From positions 1,674,001 through 1,738,000 of the forward strand of contig NZ_CP045118.1 of assembly GCF_009189165.1 (NCBI RefSeq): a stretch of DNA of 64,000 nucleotides. The letters are read 5' to 3'. The notes beneath the pieces are model-generated. The model saw only the letters and a list, made by a program, of their open reading frames with translations. It had not been told where the DNA came from and did no database searches. Each line of letters opens with the position of its first letter. Positions within the stretch are counted from its first letter, which is position 1. Below are positions 35,431 to 43,960 of the stretch, one piece after another. This DNA comes from Pseudomonas sp. SCB32. GTDB taxonomy: Bacteria > Pseudomonadota > Gammaproteobacteria > Pseudomonadales > Pseudomonadaceae. The translations under genes and the position numbers were made by a program.

Positions 35431-36149
35431 GATTTGGCCTCTGCCAGCTTGGCGGGAGTGGGGTTGCTGCTGATGCGGGCATTCGCGCGCAGATGGGCAG
35501 GCGTCAGGCGTTGCTCGATCCAGTGCACGGCGCGCGCCGCGACGAAGCTCAGCATGAAGTAGATGATCGCGACCATCAGGTAGACCTGCATGCTGAGGAA
35601 GGTGTTGGAGATGACGATGGTGCCGTGGCGCAGCAGTTCGTTCACCGCGATGAAGGACACCAGCGAGGAGTCCTTGAGCAGCGAGATGAAGTAGCCGCCG
35701 ACAGTGGGAACGGCGATCTTGAGTGCCTGGGGCAGGATCACTCGGCGGTAGATCTTGGTTCGCGACATGCCAATCGACAGGCCGGCCTCCCGCTGGCCCT
35801 TGTCCAGCGAGAGGATGGCGGCGCGGAACACCTCGGACAGGTAGGCGCCCAGGTTGAGGCTCAGGCCCAGTACCCCGGCCCAGAAGCCGGGGAGCGTCAG
35901 GCCCACCTGTGGCAGGGTGAAGTAGATCACCAGTAACTGCACGACCAGCGGGATACCGCGCCAGATCTCCACATAGGTACGCAGCGGCCAGTCCAGCCAG
36001 GCGCAGCGCGCCAGTCGCCCGAGGGCGACGGCCATGCCGATGAGGATGCCCAGGGCCATGCTCAGCACCGACAGCTCCAGTGTCACCACTGCCCCTTGGA
36101 GCAGGAACGGGAAGTACTTGGGGATGAGGACAAAAAAGAAGTCGTACAA
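35427..36149 (-). CDS. Polar amino-acid ABC transporter permease
   Basis: 240 aa, about five membrane segments, HisM/GlnP family with the EAA loop LSIGMSRTKIYRRVILPQALK that docks the ATPase. TTG start (MYDFFFVLIPKYFPF) with AGAGGGG upstream. The stop overlaps the ATPase start by 4 nt. A single permease gene implies a homodimer. Confidence 0.9.
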   Translation of the reverse strand: MYDFFFVLIPKYFPFLLQGAVVTLELSVLSMALGILIGMAVALGRLARCAWLDWPLRTYVEIWRGIPLVVQLLVIYFTLPQVGLTLPGFWAGVLGLSLNLGAYLSEVFRAAILSLDKGQREAGLSIGMSRTKIYRRVILPQALKIAVPTVGGYFISLLKDSSLVSFIAVNELLRHGTIVISNTFLSMQVYLMVAIIYFMLSFVAARAVHWIEQRLTPAHLRANARISSNPTPAKLAEAKS

Positions 36150-36177
36150 AGCGGGTACCCCTCTGTTCGTGTCGGAC

Positions 36178-37038
36178 TCAGTTCTTGGTCAGCTTGGCTT
36201 GCATGGCGTCCCACACGCCGTATTTCTCGAGGATGGCCTTGTGCGTGCCGTCGGCCTTCATCGATTCCAGGGCGCCGTTGATGGCATTGCGCAGGTCCGT
36301 GCAGTCATTGCGCACGGCGATGGCCTGGGTGCCGTAGACATAGGGCGCCTTGGCTTCGGCCGCGGCCCATTCCGGCCGGGGTTGGTAGGGAATCGGCTCG
36401 CCGACCACGCGCAGGTTCTTCATGGTTTCTTCCTGGCCGATCAGGGTGCCCTGGTCGAGCAGCACGGCATCGGCCTGGTTGTTCTGCAGGGCCATGAAGG
36501 GTTCGCCGAAGCCGTTGAAGTCCATCACCTCGCCGACCACGCCGGCTTCCGCGAGGCGGTGGGCGTTGAGCGAGTCGTCGGTGCCGAGCACGGTGGCGAG
36601 CTTCTTGCCCTTGAGGTCGCCCATCGATTTGATCGGCGAGTCGGTCTTCACGATCACGTAGTTGAACGACATGAAATAGGGATCGGTGAAGCTGATCCCG
36701 GCGCTCTGTACGCGCTCCTGGGTGGCGGACATGGCGGAGAGGATGATGTCCCAGCGCTTGGACTTCAGGCCGGGGATCAGGGTCGTCCACTCGGTAATGA
36801 CATACTCGGTCTTGGGCACGCCGATACGCTTGCCGATTTCCTTGAACAGTTCGGCTTCGAAGCCACCGTAGGTGCCGTCCTCGTTCTGCCAGATGAAGGG
36901 TTTGGTGCCCATCAGGCCGTTGCCCGAGCGCAGGACGCCGGAGGCTTTGACGTCCTCCAGGCAGCTATCGGCAAAGGCCAGGCCGGTGGTGCCGAGGGTG
37001 AGCATGAGAGCGCCGATCTTGAGTAGCGAACGTTGCAT
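36178..37038 (-). CDS. Periplasmic amino-acid-type binding protein
   Basis: 286 aa with signal peptide (cleavage near LAFA-DSC, residue 23) and the SBP type 3 fold: GTYGGFEAELFKEIGKRIG and WDIILSAMSATQERVQSAGISFTDPYF are the family motifs, then DLKGKKLATVLGTDDS. Captures the ligand for the downstream permease and ATPase. CGGAG upstream of the ATG. 28 nt from the permease gene. Confidence 0.92.
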   Translation of the reverse strand: MQRSLLKIGALMLTLGTTGLAFADSCLEDVKASGVLRSGNGLMGTKPFIWQNEDGTYGGFEAELFKEIGKRIGVPKTEYVITEWTTLIPGLKSKRWDIILSAMSATQERVQSAGISFTDPYFMSFNYVIVKTDSPIKSMGDLKGKKLATVLGTDDSLNAHRLAEAGVVGEVMDFNGFGEPFMALQNNQADAVLLDQGTLIGQEETMKNLRVVGEPIPYQPRPEWAAAEAKAPYVYGTQAIAVRNDCTDLRNAINGALESMKADGTHKAILEKYGVWDAMQAKLTKN

Positions 37039-37119
37039 GTGCGTGTCTCCGATTGGGGCGGGGTCGGCAAATTGCCGTGTTGTGCTCGACGGGGTGCAAG
37101 GTTGCTTGGGCGTATCGGG

Positions 37120-37503
37120 TCAGGCCGGGGCGAAGCAGTAGGCGGCGAGCTTGTTGCCGTCCGGATCGCGGGCGTAGGCGGCATAGGCATGCGGCGCCCA
37201 ACCACGCGGGCCCGGCGCGCCTTCATCCTTGCCGCCTGCGGCCAGGGCTGCGGCGTGGAAGGCATCGATCGAAGCCCGGTCCGGCGCTTCGAAACTGACG
37301 GTCATGCCATTGCCGACGGTGGCGGGGGCGCCGTTCGCGGGGGAGAGGACGAAGAAGGAAGGCTTGTCCTTCCCCCAGATCGACCCCTTCTCGCCAAGAT
37401 CGGCAACGCGCTGGAGGCCGAGCTGGCCGAGCACGCTGTCGTAGAAGATCCGCGACTTGGACAGGTCGTTGGTGCCAACGGAAACGTGAGTGAAGATCGC
37501 CAT
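37120..37503 (-). CDS. VOC-family (glyoxalase/bleomycin-resistance fold) protein
   Basis: 127 aa, start MAIFTHVSVGTNDLSKSRIF with GAGGAG upstream. The vicinal-oxygen-chelate fold shows HVSVGTNDL...FYDSVLGQLGL in the first half and YAAYARDPDGNKLAAYC at the end, which usually supplies the metal-ligand Glu (here no Glu is obvious near the end). Could be an isomerase, dioxygenase or binding protein. Sits between the ABC genes and the PhyH gene, same strand. Confidence 0.85.
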   Translation of the reverse strand: MAIFTHVSVGTNDLSKSRIFYDSVLGQLGLQRVADLGEKGSIWGKDKPSFFVLSPANGAPATVGNGMTVSFEAPDRASIDAFHAAALAAGGKDEGAPGPRGWAPHAYAAYARDPDGNKLAAYCFAPA

Positions 37504-37908
37504 CTTGTTCTCCTCGATGTGGCTATACGTGGTGGGCTTTCGCAAGGGCGCGCGCTTCCTGCCACCGGGAGGTGGCGACGATGGGCGCTGAAGGAAACGA
37601 AGTGGATGAGGGGTACTTCCTTCGTGCATTGGCACGAAGGCGTTGAGTCGGTCCGGGATGTGGAGGTCGCAGGTCTCCAGCGAGATCCAGGCGGGACGCG
37701 TGAATACCCGCCCGCTGGGCGCGCCCGGTGAGGGGTAGGCGCGGCCGAGACGGCTCCCCGGCCTGGGTAGCCGCTGTCGCACAAGGCTCGATCATGTGGA
37801 TGACCTTCGATTCTGGTTCTTGTTCTTATTGTTGGAGCGAGCTCGGGCTCGCTCTCTCGAAACCGTCTATCCGGGGTGGGCAGCCCCTCGGCACGCGGGC
37901 GCGGAAGC
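37504..37908. other. Intergenic region with two hairpins between PhyH-like and VOC genes
   Basis: 405 bp without a credible gene. Contains a perfect 9-bp hairpin CCTTCGTGC-ATTG-GCACGAAGG (37619-37640) and a GAGCGAG/CTCGCTC hairpin around 37833-37855 of REP-like sequence that may terminate the PhyH transcript. Confidence 0.5.
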
Positions 37909-38715
37909 TCAGGCGTCCTGACGCCAGACGACCGGGAACCAGTCCTCGCGCATGCGTTCGCCGTTCTTCAGGTTGATCCCGGGGAAGGGCGGGGACGTGC
38001 GTCCGGGGCGGGCGACATAGCGGACATCGTCACCGATGAAGCGGGTCGAGAAGGCCCTTCTGCGACCGCTACCCTGGTTGCCGGCGGCGCCATGCACGGT
38101 GCGGAAGTCGAAGACCACCGCGTCGCCCGGCTCCAACTCCGGCGAAAGGATGTTGAACTCGCCGTTGCTCACATCCGGCATGTCCATGAAGACACTCTCG
38201 CCGGTAGCGGAGTTGGTCTCGCCGTAGAAGTCCTTGTTGCTGGCCCAGCTTTTCGGGCGTACCGGCTTGGGCCAGAGGTGCGAGCCCAGCACCAGGCTCA
38301 GGGTGTTGAGCTTGGTCACCGGGTCGAGCGGGATCCAGTAGCTGGCGGTCTGCAGGCCGTCTACGCAGTAGTAGGGCAGGTCCTGGTGCCAGGGCGTGGG
38401 CTTGGAGGTGCCGGGCTCCTTGACCAGAATGTGGTCGTGGAAGACCTGCACCTGGGACGACTGCATGAGCGATCCGGCGATGCGCGCGGCGGGGGAGTTC
38501 ATGACAAAATCGGTGAAGGTCGGGATGCGCTGCCAGTTGCAGTAGTCTTCGAAGAACCGGCCGCCTTCACCCGTGCCGACGTTCTCGATGGCGAACGGGC
38601 TGGGGTGGGTGAGGTTCTCCTCGAAGCCTTCGCGCAGGCGTTCGATCCATTCGCTGAAGATGCCGCGCAGGACGACAGCGCCATCTCGCTGAAAGATCTC
38701 GACATCGGACATCAT
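37909..38715 (-). CDS. Phytanoyl-CoA dioxygenase (PhyH)-family Fe(II)/2-oxoglutarate oxygenase
   Basis: 268 aa. The iron-binding triad is visible: HQD in TPWHQDLPYYCVDG (HxD, about 107-109) and a distal His in FDFRTVHGAAGN, with a 2-oxoglutarate-binding Arg in RRRAFSTRFIG. The family hydroxylates small molecules such as ectoine, amino acids and CoA esters. First of two adjacent ATGs used (AGGAG eight bases away). Divergent LysR regulator 97 bp away is its likely controller. Substrate unknown. Confidence 0.85.
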   Translation of the reverse strand: MMSDVEIFQRDGAVVLRGIFSEWIERLREGFEENLTHPSPFAIENVGTGEGGRFFEDYCNWQRIPTFTDFVMNSPAARIAGSLMQSSQVQVFHDHILVKEPGTSKPTPWHQDLPYYCVDGLQTASYWIPLDPVTKLNTLSLVLGSHLWPKPVRPKSWASNKDFYGETNSATGESVFMDMPDVSNGEFNILSPELEPGDAVVFDFRTVHGAAGNQGSGRRRAFSTRFIGDDVRYVARPGRTSPPFPGINLKNGERMREDWFPVVWRQDA

Positions 38716-38812
38716 CAGGCTTGCTCCTCTCTTCTTATTGGTTTTCGAGGAGTATTGCCTTGGGGGAAGAATAGGGAAAATATATGTTTCTTATTCTTGA
38801 GTATAGGAAGAC

Positions 38813-39706
38813 ATGATAGGTTTCTCCTTCCGCCAGCTCGAATATTTCGTCTCCGCCGCCGAGCATGGAAGCATCAGCGCGGCGGCCAGGGCGCGGCATG
38901 TCTCGCAGCCTTCGGTGTCCCTGGCGATCTCTCAGCTGGAGGACACCCTGGGTGAGCGCCTGTTTCGCCGGCAGGTCAGCCGCGGGCTGGAACTGACGCC
39001 TGCGGGAGCGCGACTCCTGGGGCAGGCGCGCGACATCCTCAACATGGCGGCCGCCATGACCGTCGAGCACGATGAACGGCAAGCCTTGCGAGGCCAGCTC
39101 ACGCTGATCTGCTTCCAGGACCTGGGCCCGTATTTTGCGCCTCGGTTGTTGGCGGGCTTTCGCGCATTGCACCCGGAAGTGCTGGTCACGCTGTTCGAGA
39201 CCGACCTGGCCGGCGTGCATCGCACCCTGAGCGCAGGGAAGGCGGAGCTCGCCCTGACCTATGAGCTGGGACTGGACCCGCAGGCCGAGCGGCAGGTTCT
39301 CGCGCAGCTGCCGCCCTATGCCTTGTTACCCGCCAATCACCCGTTGGCGGCACAGGCCGAGGTGTCGCTGTTCGATCTGGCCAGGGAGTGCGTGATTCTC
39401 GAAGACATCGCGCAGACGCGGGAGTATTTCCTCTCGCTGTTCTGGGCGCATGACCTGCATCCGCTGGCGCAGCAGTACACGCAGACCTTCGAGATGCAGC
39501 GCGGACTGGTGGCCCACGGATACGGCGTGGCGTTGTCCTGCACCCGCCCGGTGGGTGACCAGAGCTATGACGGCAAGCCCATTGCCTGTCGCCCCTTGCG
39601 TGAAGAGGTCAAGCCACAGCGCGTCGTGCTGGCACAGTCCAATGCGATGCGGCCTTCTCTGGTTGCCGAGGCATTCATGCGTTGGGCGGCCACTCAAGTC
39701 CAGTAA
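38813..39706 (+). CDS. LysR-family transcriptional regulator
   Basis: 297 aa. N-terminal winged helix FRQLEYFVSAAEHGSISAAARARHVSQPSVSLAISQLEDTLGERLF, then a periplasmic-binding-protein-like effector domain. Divergent from the PhyH-like gene. The AT-rich 97 bp between them should hold the LysR box. Probably regulates the PhyH/VOC/ABC cluster. Confidence 0.92.
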   Translation: MIGFSFRQLEYFVSAAEHGSISAAARARHVSQPSVSLAISQLEDTLGERLFRRQVSRGLELTPAGARLLGQARDILNMAAAMTVEHDERQALRGQLTLICFQDLGPYFAPRLLAGFRALHPEVLVTLFETDLAGVHRTLSAGKAELALTYELGLDPQAERQVLAQLPPYALLPANHPLAAQAEVSLFDLARECVILEDIAQTREYFLSLFWAHDLHPLAQQYTQTFEMQRGLVAHGYGVALSCTRPVGDQSYDGKPIACRPLREEVKPQRVVLAQSNAMRPSLVAEAFMRWAATQVQ

Positions 39707-39878
39707 GACGTCCCTCTTCTCTCGTGGCACCTGCAGCCCTATCGAACTGGCGCATTGGAACTGCCTGATCTAGGTTCGAAGAATTCCGTCTCTGCTCTGG
39801 TGCAGGTCGTAAGTGCAGGTTGGCAGTGGTCGTCAGAACCAATGTCGGGTCTTTGATATCGATTCCAGGGGGGGCCAT

Positions 39879-40265
39879 ATGAAAGCCAGAGGCTTCTTGA
39901 TCAAGTACTTCTTCGTCAGTCTTCTAGTGGCGATTCTGCTGGCGACCTTGAAGCTTGGCGGACGATCCGGCAATGCCATCTGGCTCCACTTGTTTGCGGG
40001 GCTTTTCTTTCTGTCGGGGCTGTTGTTCAACCATCTCAAGGACAACTACGGAAAGATCACTGACGGGCACATGTACAAGATCACCGCCGGGGTCTGCCTG
40101 CTCAGCTTCTTATTCATTCCAGCCTTTTCATGGCATGTGCCGCCCGCCACTGCCCTGGGCTACTTCGTGAGCTTCGCAGCGATCAACGCAGTGGCGGTCT
40201 ATGTGATTTCGTTTGTTTCGATCAGGATTATCGAGAGCGCCCCTTCCGGTGGAGATGAAGGATAA
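39879..40265 (+). CDS. Small four-helix membrane protein
   Basis: 128 aa with four predicted helices (about 9-26, 34-50, 67-84, 91-115). ATG 39879 is used because the AGGGGGGG just upstream is a strong site. The longer in-frame version has no such site. Not recognised. The first part (WLHLFAGLFFLSGLLFNHL) resembles short heme-less cytochrome-b-like helices, but nothing decisive. About 200 bp follow with no gene. Confidence 0.7.
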   Translation: MKARGFLIKYFFVSLLVAILLATLKLGGRSGNAIWLHLFAGLFFLSGLLFNHLKDNYGKITDGHMYKITAGVCLLSFLFIPAFSWHVPPATALGYFVSFAAINAVAVYVISFVSIRIIESAPSGGDEG

Positions 40266-40468
40266 GCAGGTCCCTTTCCTGGACTGGATAGATAGCGAGC
40301 GGGCAGGCGGGGAATAGTGATCGTTGCGGCGTTTCAAATACCTGGGACGAGCAACGTAAGTCGGGTGGATGCGAAAGCTTTCAATCGTTTAGGGCAGCCG
40401 CTTAATACCTCAGATTCATTCTGAGCGATTTAGCCTTATTGGAATCGAGTCGTTGGGATTTCGCACCA

Positions 40469-40852
40469 TCACCCGCAATACCCATCCATCTTCTCCCGAT
40501 TCCTCTGGGTCGGCTCCGCCTGATACTGCTGACGCCAGAACTGACAGGGCGCGCTGTTGAAGCGCTTGTCCTGCTCCGCTTTCTCGGCCTCCCGGTTCTG
40601 CTGTTCCTGCACGGCCTGCTGGCGTTGCTGGTATTGCTGGAACATCTCTTCATTGCTGCGAGGGGCAGGGGGAGCGGCCGGAATTGCCGCGGGTGCCGCG
40701 GGCGCTGTGGCCGGATGGCTGGCCAGAAGGGGTGGAACATCACGCCAGATCAGCCAGCCGGTGGCCGCCACGGCCATGCAGCCGAGCCAGATGCCGGCGG
40801 CGATGCTGAGGATGAGTTTCCAGGCGCTGAGATGGGTGGGTGTGTGGGGCAT
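40469..40852 (-). CDS. Single-pass membrane protein with Ala/Pro linker and coiled coil
   Basis: 127 aa from MPHTPTHLSAWKLILSIAAG. One membrane helix (about 9-35), an Ala/Pro-rich spacer (PATAPAAPAAIPAAPPAP), a Gln/Glu-rich coiled coil (EEMFQQYQQRQQAVQEQQNR), and two C-terminal Cys that could form a disulphide in the periplasm. Start uncertain: ATG 40897 is possible, and neither has a good ribosome site. Function unknown. Confidence 0.6.
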   Translation of the reverse strand: MPHTPTHLSAWKLILSIAAGIWLGCMAVAATGWLIWRDVPPLLASHPATAPAAPAAIPAAPPAPRSNEEMFQQYQQRQQAVQEQQNREAEKAEQDKRFNSAPCQFWRQQYQAEPTQRNREKMDGYCG

Positions 40853-40921
40853 GAGGAGCAGGGGCGGGTGAGTGGGTGGACCCCACTGATACTCCATTGC
40901 TGCCGATCAGGAAAGAGGCGA

Positions 40922-40950
40922 GCCCGCGACGCCTTGGCGGTGTCGCGGGC
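40922..40950 (-). terminator. Hairpin after the AhpD-like gene
   Basis: GCCCGCGAC / GTCGCGGGC around an 11-nt loop just past the stop of the reverse-strand gene. No U tract, so only a possible terminator. Confidence 0.45.
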
Positions 40951-40956
40951 ACGACC

Positions 40957-41301
40957 TTATTTCTGGGCGGAGGCGTCGAAGGCTTCCATGGCGCGCAGGG
41001 AGTAGACATAGGCGGCGCCGGCGTTCATGGCGATGGCGGTGGCCAGGGCCTGGGCGACTTCGGCCTCGGTGGCGCCGGCCCGGCGTGCGGCTTCGGCGTG
41101 TACGCCAATGCAGCCGTCGCAGCGGGTGGTGATGGCCACGGCCATGGAGATCAGCTCACGAGTTTTGGCGTCCAGGGCGTCGCCATCGGCGGCGGCGACT
41201 TCCAGCGCCTGGTAGGCGGCGATCATTTTCGGGTGCTTCTTGCCCAGGGCGCCGAAGGCTTTCTTCACGGCAGGGACGTATTCGGACCAGTTGAACAGCA
41301 T
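40957..41301 (-). CDS. Carboxymuconolactone decarboxylase / AhpD-like protein
   Basis: 114 aa, start MLFNWSEYVPAVKKAFGALG with AAGGAG upstream. Carries the AhpD-type active site CDGCIGVHAEAARRAGA (CxxCxxxH). Small proteins of this family are peroxidase partners or decarboxylases. The CxxC form suggests a thiol peroxidase activity. Apparently monocistronic. Confidence 0.88.
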   Translation of the reverse strand: MLFNWSEYVPAVKKAFGALGKKHPKMIAAYQALEVAAADGDALDAKTRELISMAVAITTRCDGCIGVHAEAARRAGATEAEVAQALATAIAMNAGAAYVYSLRAMEAFDASAQK

Positions 41302-41432
41302 GATGCTTCTCCTTGAGACCACGGAAGGGAGGGATGTGGCCTTGAAGCTTAGTCTGCGTCAGCCGGTCGGATGGGTATTGTCTGTTCCGCTCGGTTTTTT
41401 CATCGATAGGCTCGACATGCCGCCCGGAGGGT

Positions 41433-41915
41433 TCAGTAGGCGTCGAGGATCTCGTAGCGCTGGCGGGCGTTGCCCTGGCCGATTTCCAGCTCGTCGCCCG
41501 GTAGGCGATGCAGCAGGGCGCTGCCCAGCGGGGCGCGAGTGGTGATGACGAGGATTTCGGTACCCTCGTGCTGCACTTTCAGGCCGGCGGCATCAGGGCC
41601 GAGGAAGACCCAGCGCTGCTGGCCACTGTCGTTGACCAGCTCCACCAGGGCGCTGGTCTGGATGCCGGATTGCTCGTCGAAGTCGCGCAGTTGCAGGTTC
41701 TCGAACAGCGACAGTGCCTGGCGGATTTCCTCGACGCGGCGCGACTGGCCGGCGGCGAGGTAGGCCGCTTCGAGACCGAGGGTGTCGTACTTGTTCTCGG
41801 CGATGTTTTCTTCGTGGGTCGCTGTTTCATGGGCCGTCCTGGCGGCGCGCACGGCGACGTCCAGGTCTTGCGCGAGCCTGGCGAGAATGCGTTGGTAGAC
41901 CTGCTGTTTGTTCAT
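41433..41915 (-). CDS. GreA/GreB-family transcription factor homologue
   Basis: 160 aa. The N-terminal helical part (ETATHEENIAENKYDTLGLEAAYLAAGQSRR) is followed by the FKBP-like Gre C-domain (VFLGPDAAGLKV...RAPLGSALLHRLPGDEL, with the family's PLGxAL and GDE motifs). It may bind the RNA polymerase secondary channel, but the N-terminal region lacks a standard Gre coiled coil with acidic tip, so cleavage stimulation is doubtful. No clear ribosome site before the only usable ATG. Confidence 0.8.
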   Translation of the reverse strand: MNKQQVYQRILARLAQDLDVAVRAARTAHETATHEENIAENKYDTLGLEAAYLAAGQSRRVEEIRQALSLFENLQLRDFDEQSGIQTSALVELVNDSGQQRWVFLGPDAAGLKVQHEGTEILVITTRAPLGSALLHRLPGDELEIGQGNARQRYEILDAY

Positions 41916-42021
41916 CACGGGGGAGTCGTCGGTCGGGCTGTGTATTCTGCGGGCTTTACCGCCGCGAGGCGACAGGCGTGGCCGGAGAGGAAGTAGCTGT
42001 TCGTGTTTTTTCAGCATTGAG

Positions 42022-42044
42022 TGGTATATTTGCTGTAAATACAC
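42022..42044. promoter_or_regulatory. AT-rich imperfect palindrome before the antitoxin gene
   Basis: TGGTATATTTGCTGTAAATACACG overlaps a TATATT -10-like box 30 bp before the Xre start. Half sites GTATaTTT and AAATAC face each other. A likely autoregulatory operator. Confidence 0.5.
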
Positions 42045-42059
42045 GTTAAGGAGGTCGCC

Positions 42060-42428
42060 ATGAGTGCCCTGTTGCGCGAAAGCCCCGCAGCTGATGCCGT
42101 ACTGGCCAAGGCGGTACTCACGGCGCGCGAACATCTGGCGATGACCCAGCAGGAGCTGGCGACGATAGTCGGGGTGGAACGTAGCGCCGTCAGCCGCTGG
42201 AAGCAAGGCGGTCTGCGGGTGGACAGCAAGACTGGCGAACTGGCCCTGCTGCTGGTGCGTGTCTATCGCGCGCTGTTCGCCCTGTTCGGCGGCAACCTGG
42301 AGGACATGCGCCACTTCCTGCGTACCGAGAACCGGCACCTGAGCGGCGTGCCGCTGCAACTGATGGAGCAGGTGCAGGGGCTGGTGGCGGTGGTCGAATA
42401 CCTGGACGCCATCCGGGGCAAGGTCTGA
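42060..42428 (+). CDS. Xre/MbcA/ParS-type antitoxin
   Basis: 122 aa. A helix-turn-helix (MTQQELATIVGVERSAVSRWKQGG) is followed by the DUF2384 toxin-binding region (VRVYRALFALFGGNLEDMRHFLRTENRHLSGVPLQLM...GLVAVVEYLDAIRG). These antitoxins bind their RES-domain toxins and repress their own promoter. AAGGAGG ribosome site. Its stop is immediately followed by the toxin ATG. Confidence 0.9.
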   Translation: MSALLRESPAADAVLAKAVLTAREHLAMTQQELATIVGVERSAVSRWKQGGLRVDSKTGELALLLVRVYRALFALFGGNLEDMRHFLRTENRHLSGVPLQLMEQVQGLVAVVEYLDAIRGKV

Positions 42429-43199
42429 ATGTCCTTCGAAACGGGCGCCCGCATCTGGGCCACGCATGAACCGGAGTCGGTCGTCACCTCCATCCGCGGA
42501 CGCCTGGTGCGCCTGGTGGAGAGCCAGGGGCAGGTGGCCACGCTACAGCTGGTGGACACGCTGGCCGAGCAGGCGTTGCTGGAAGAGCTGCTGGAAACCA
42601 GCAAGCCACGCGTACCGCCGCCTGCCGCGCACCTGCACTATCTATTGAAGACGCCGTTTCGCTATCCGCCGCTGCGCTGGGGCTCGCGCTTCGGCCGGCG
42701 GCATGAGCCAAGCCTGTTCTATGCGGCGCTGAAGCTGGACACGGCGATGGCGGAGTCGGCCTTCTATCGCTTCGTGCTCTGGGAGGGGATGGCTACGCCA
42801 CCGCCGAGTGGGCGGATTCTCTCCGAGCACGCCTCGTTCGAGGCACGCTTCCAGGTACAGCGCGGCGTGCGCCTGCAGTTGCCGCCGTTCCGCGAGTACG
42901 AGCCGGCGCTGCGAGATCCGTCGGATTACCGCGTCGCCCAGGGGTTGGGCAGCGCCATGCGCGAGGCCGGGGTCGAGGCGTTCGAGTACCGATCCGCGCG
43001 TTGCCCGCACGGCGGGGTGAACGTTGCGCTGTTCGCGCCATCGGCCTTCACCGAGAAGCGACCGCGCAACCTGATGCCCTGGCTGTGCGAAACCACGGCG
43101 GAGTACGTTGCCTTCAAGCATGCCCAGGTGCCGGATACACCGCGCCTGTTCCCGCGCACGCAGTTCCTCGTGGACGGGCACCTGCCGTATCCGGCCTGA
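42429..43199 (+). CDS. RES-domain toxin (NAD+-degrading type)
   Basis: 256 aa, the second gene of a RES-Xre type II toxin-antitoxin pair. RES signature elements: GSRFGRR (Arg), SLFYAALKLDTAMAESAFYRF (Tyr and Glu) and a downstream Ser in the RSARCPHGG region. Characterised homologues deplete NAD+ by phosphorolysis, hydrolysis or ADP-ribosylation. It begins right after the antitoxin stop. Longer than minimal RES toxins because of an N-terminal extension. Confidence 0.88.
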   Translation: MSFETGARIWATHEPESVVTSIRGRLVRLVESQGQVATLQLVDTLAEQALLEELLETSKPRVPPPAAHLHYLLKTPFRYPPLRWGSRFGRRHEPSLFYAALKLDTAMAESAFYRFVLWEGMATPPPSGRILSEHASFEARFQVQRGVRLQLPPFREYEPALRDPSDYRVAQGLGSAMREAGVEAFEYRSARCPHGGVNVALFAPSAFTEKRPRNLMPWLCETTAEYVAFKHAQVPDTPRLFPRTQFLVDGHLPYPA

Positions 43200-43275
43200 C
43201 CGTTTGTCGTGCCGTGGCTTGCCGTCGCCGGCATCGGTGTAAGGTGCGGGATGGTCACGCAGGGAGTGCAACGAG

Positions 43276-43485
43276 ATGGATATACGGATAGCCGTCCACC
43301 CCGGCGACAGTCGTCGCTGGCGGGTCTACCTGAACCAGTTCTTCATCGATTGCGACAGCCGCGGTGCGGCTGAACGTGCGTTCGCGCGGGCCTGCGCCGC
43401 TGAGCGGCAGTTGGCCTCGCTGCCCAGTCCGCCCATGGTCGTCCGCTCCGAGCGGCGGCGCGCCCGGCGGGTGGCGTGGGCATGA
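43276..43485 (+). CDS. Possible small protein
   Basis: 69 aa, MDIRIAVHPGDSRRWRVYLN at the N-terminus, basic C-terminus. AGGGAG lies 10 nt upstream. The composition (a short beta/alpha-like domain, then ERRRARR) is plausible for a small nucleic-acid-binding protein, but there is no family match. It may be chance. Confidence 0.45.
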   Translation: MDIRIAVHPGDSRRWRVYLNQFFIDCDSRGAAERAFARACAAERQLASLPSPPMVVRSERRRARRVAWA

Positions 43486-43960
43486 GCCGGCTATTCCTGC
43501 CTTCATCGACTCCGCTCCGGATGGTCCGGATATCGGCACGAGCTTCGCCTGGCTGATTCGATTGCCGTTCGCTTTCCGCTCCACATCCTCCCTTCCACTG
43601 CCCTCGAATAGGGCGGTCGGCTGCACCCTGGCGCGCACTTGTGCACAACGCTGATGCGCCCTGTCAAGCCCCTGCAATATTGCATTTAGCCACTTGCTTG
43701 TTTCTCTTGCGTTTTTTAACTTATTGAAAAGTAAGGGAAATTTTCGTTGGTGAAAAAATCGCCAATCTGTCACGCACCCCCGTCTTACTGGGGGTAGGGC
43801 ACTTTTTCATCACGTTTTCCACCAACTTATCCACAGCTTCTGTGGATTGTCCCGAGCGCTTGCTCAGGAGCCCTGTTCCAGGGCCTTTACAGGCGACAAG
43901 GCGTCTCCAGGTAGCCGCTGTTAGTATTGCGCGATTGTTTGTCACACCCCGGAGTCCTGC
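43486..43960. other. Intergenic region upstream of rmuC
   Basis: 475 bp with no credible gene. AT-rich around 43680-43760. ACCCCC/GGGGGT (43786-43805) forms a small hairpin. The rmuC promoter is presumably in the last 150 bp. Confidence 0.45.

Noticed and set aside
34701..37038. ABC transporter genes as part of the island cargo
   Set aside because: They lie outside the attR core and have chromosomal base composition.
37619..37640. 9-bp hairpin CCTTCGTGC-ATTG-GCACGAAGG as a riboswitch or terminator
   Set aside because: No U tract and no recognised riboswitch core. Recorded only as a feature of the intergenic region.
43255..43773. Reverse 172-aa frame over the RES-rmuC intergenic region
   Set aside because: No ribosome site, starts in an AT-rich promoter-like region, and its translation has no domain character.
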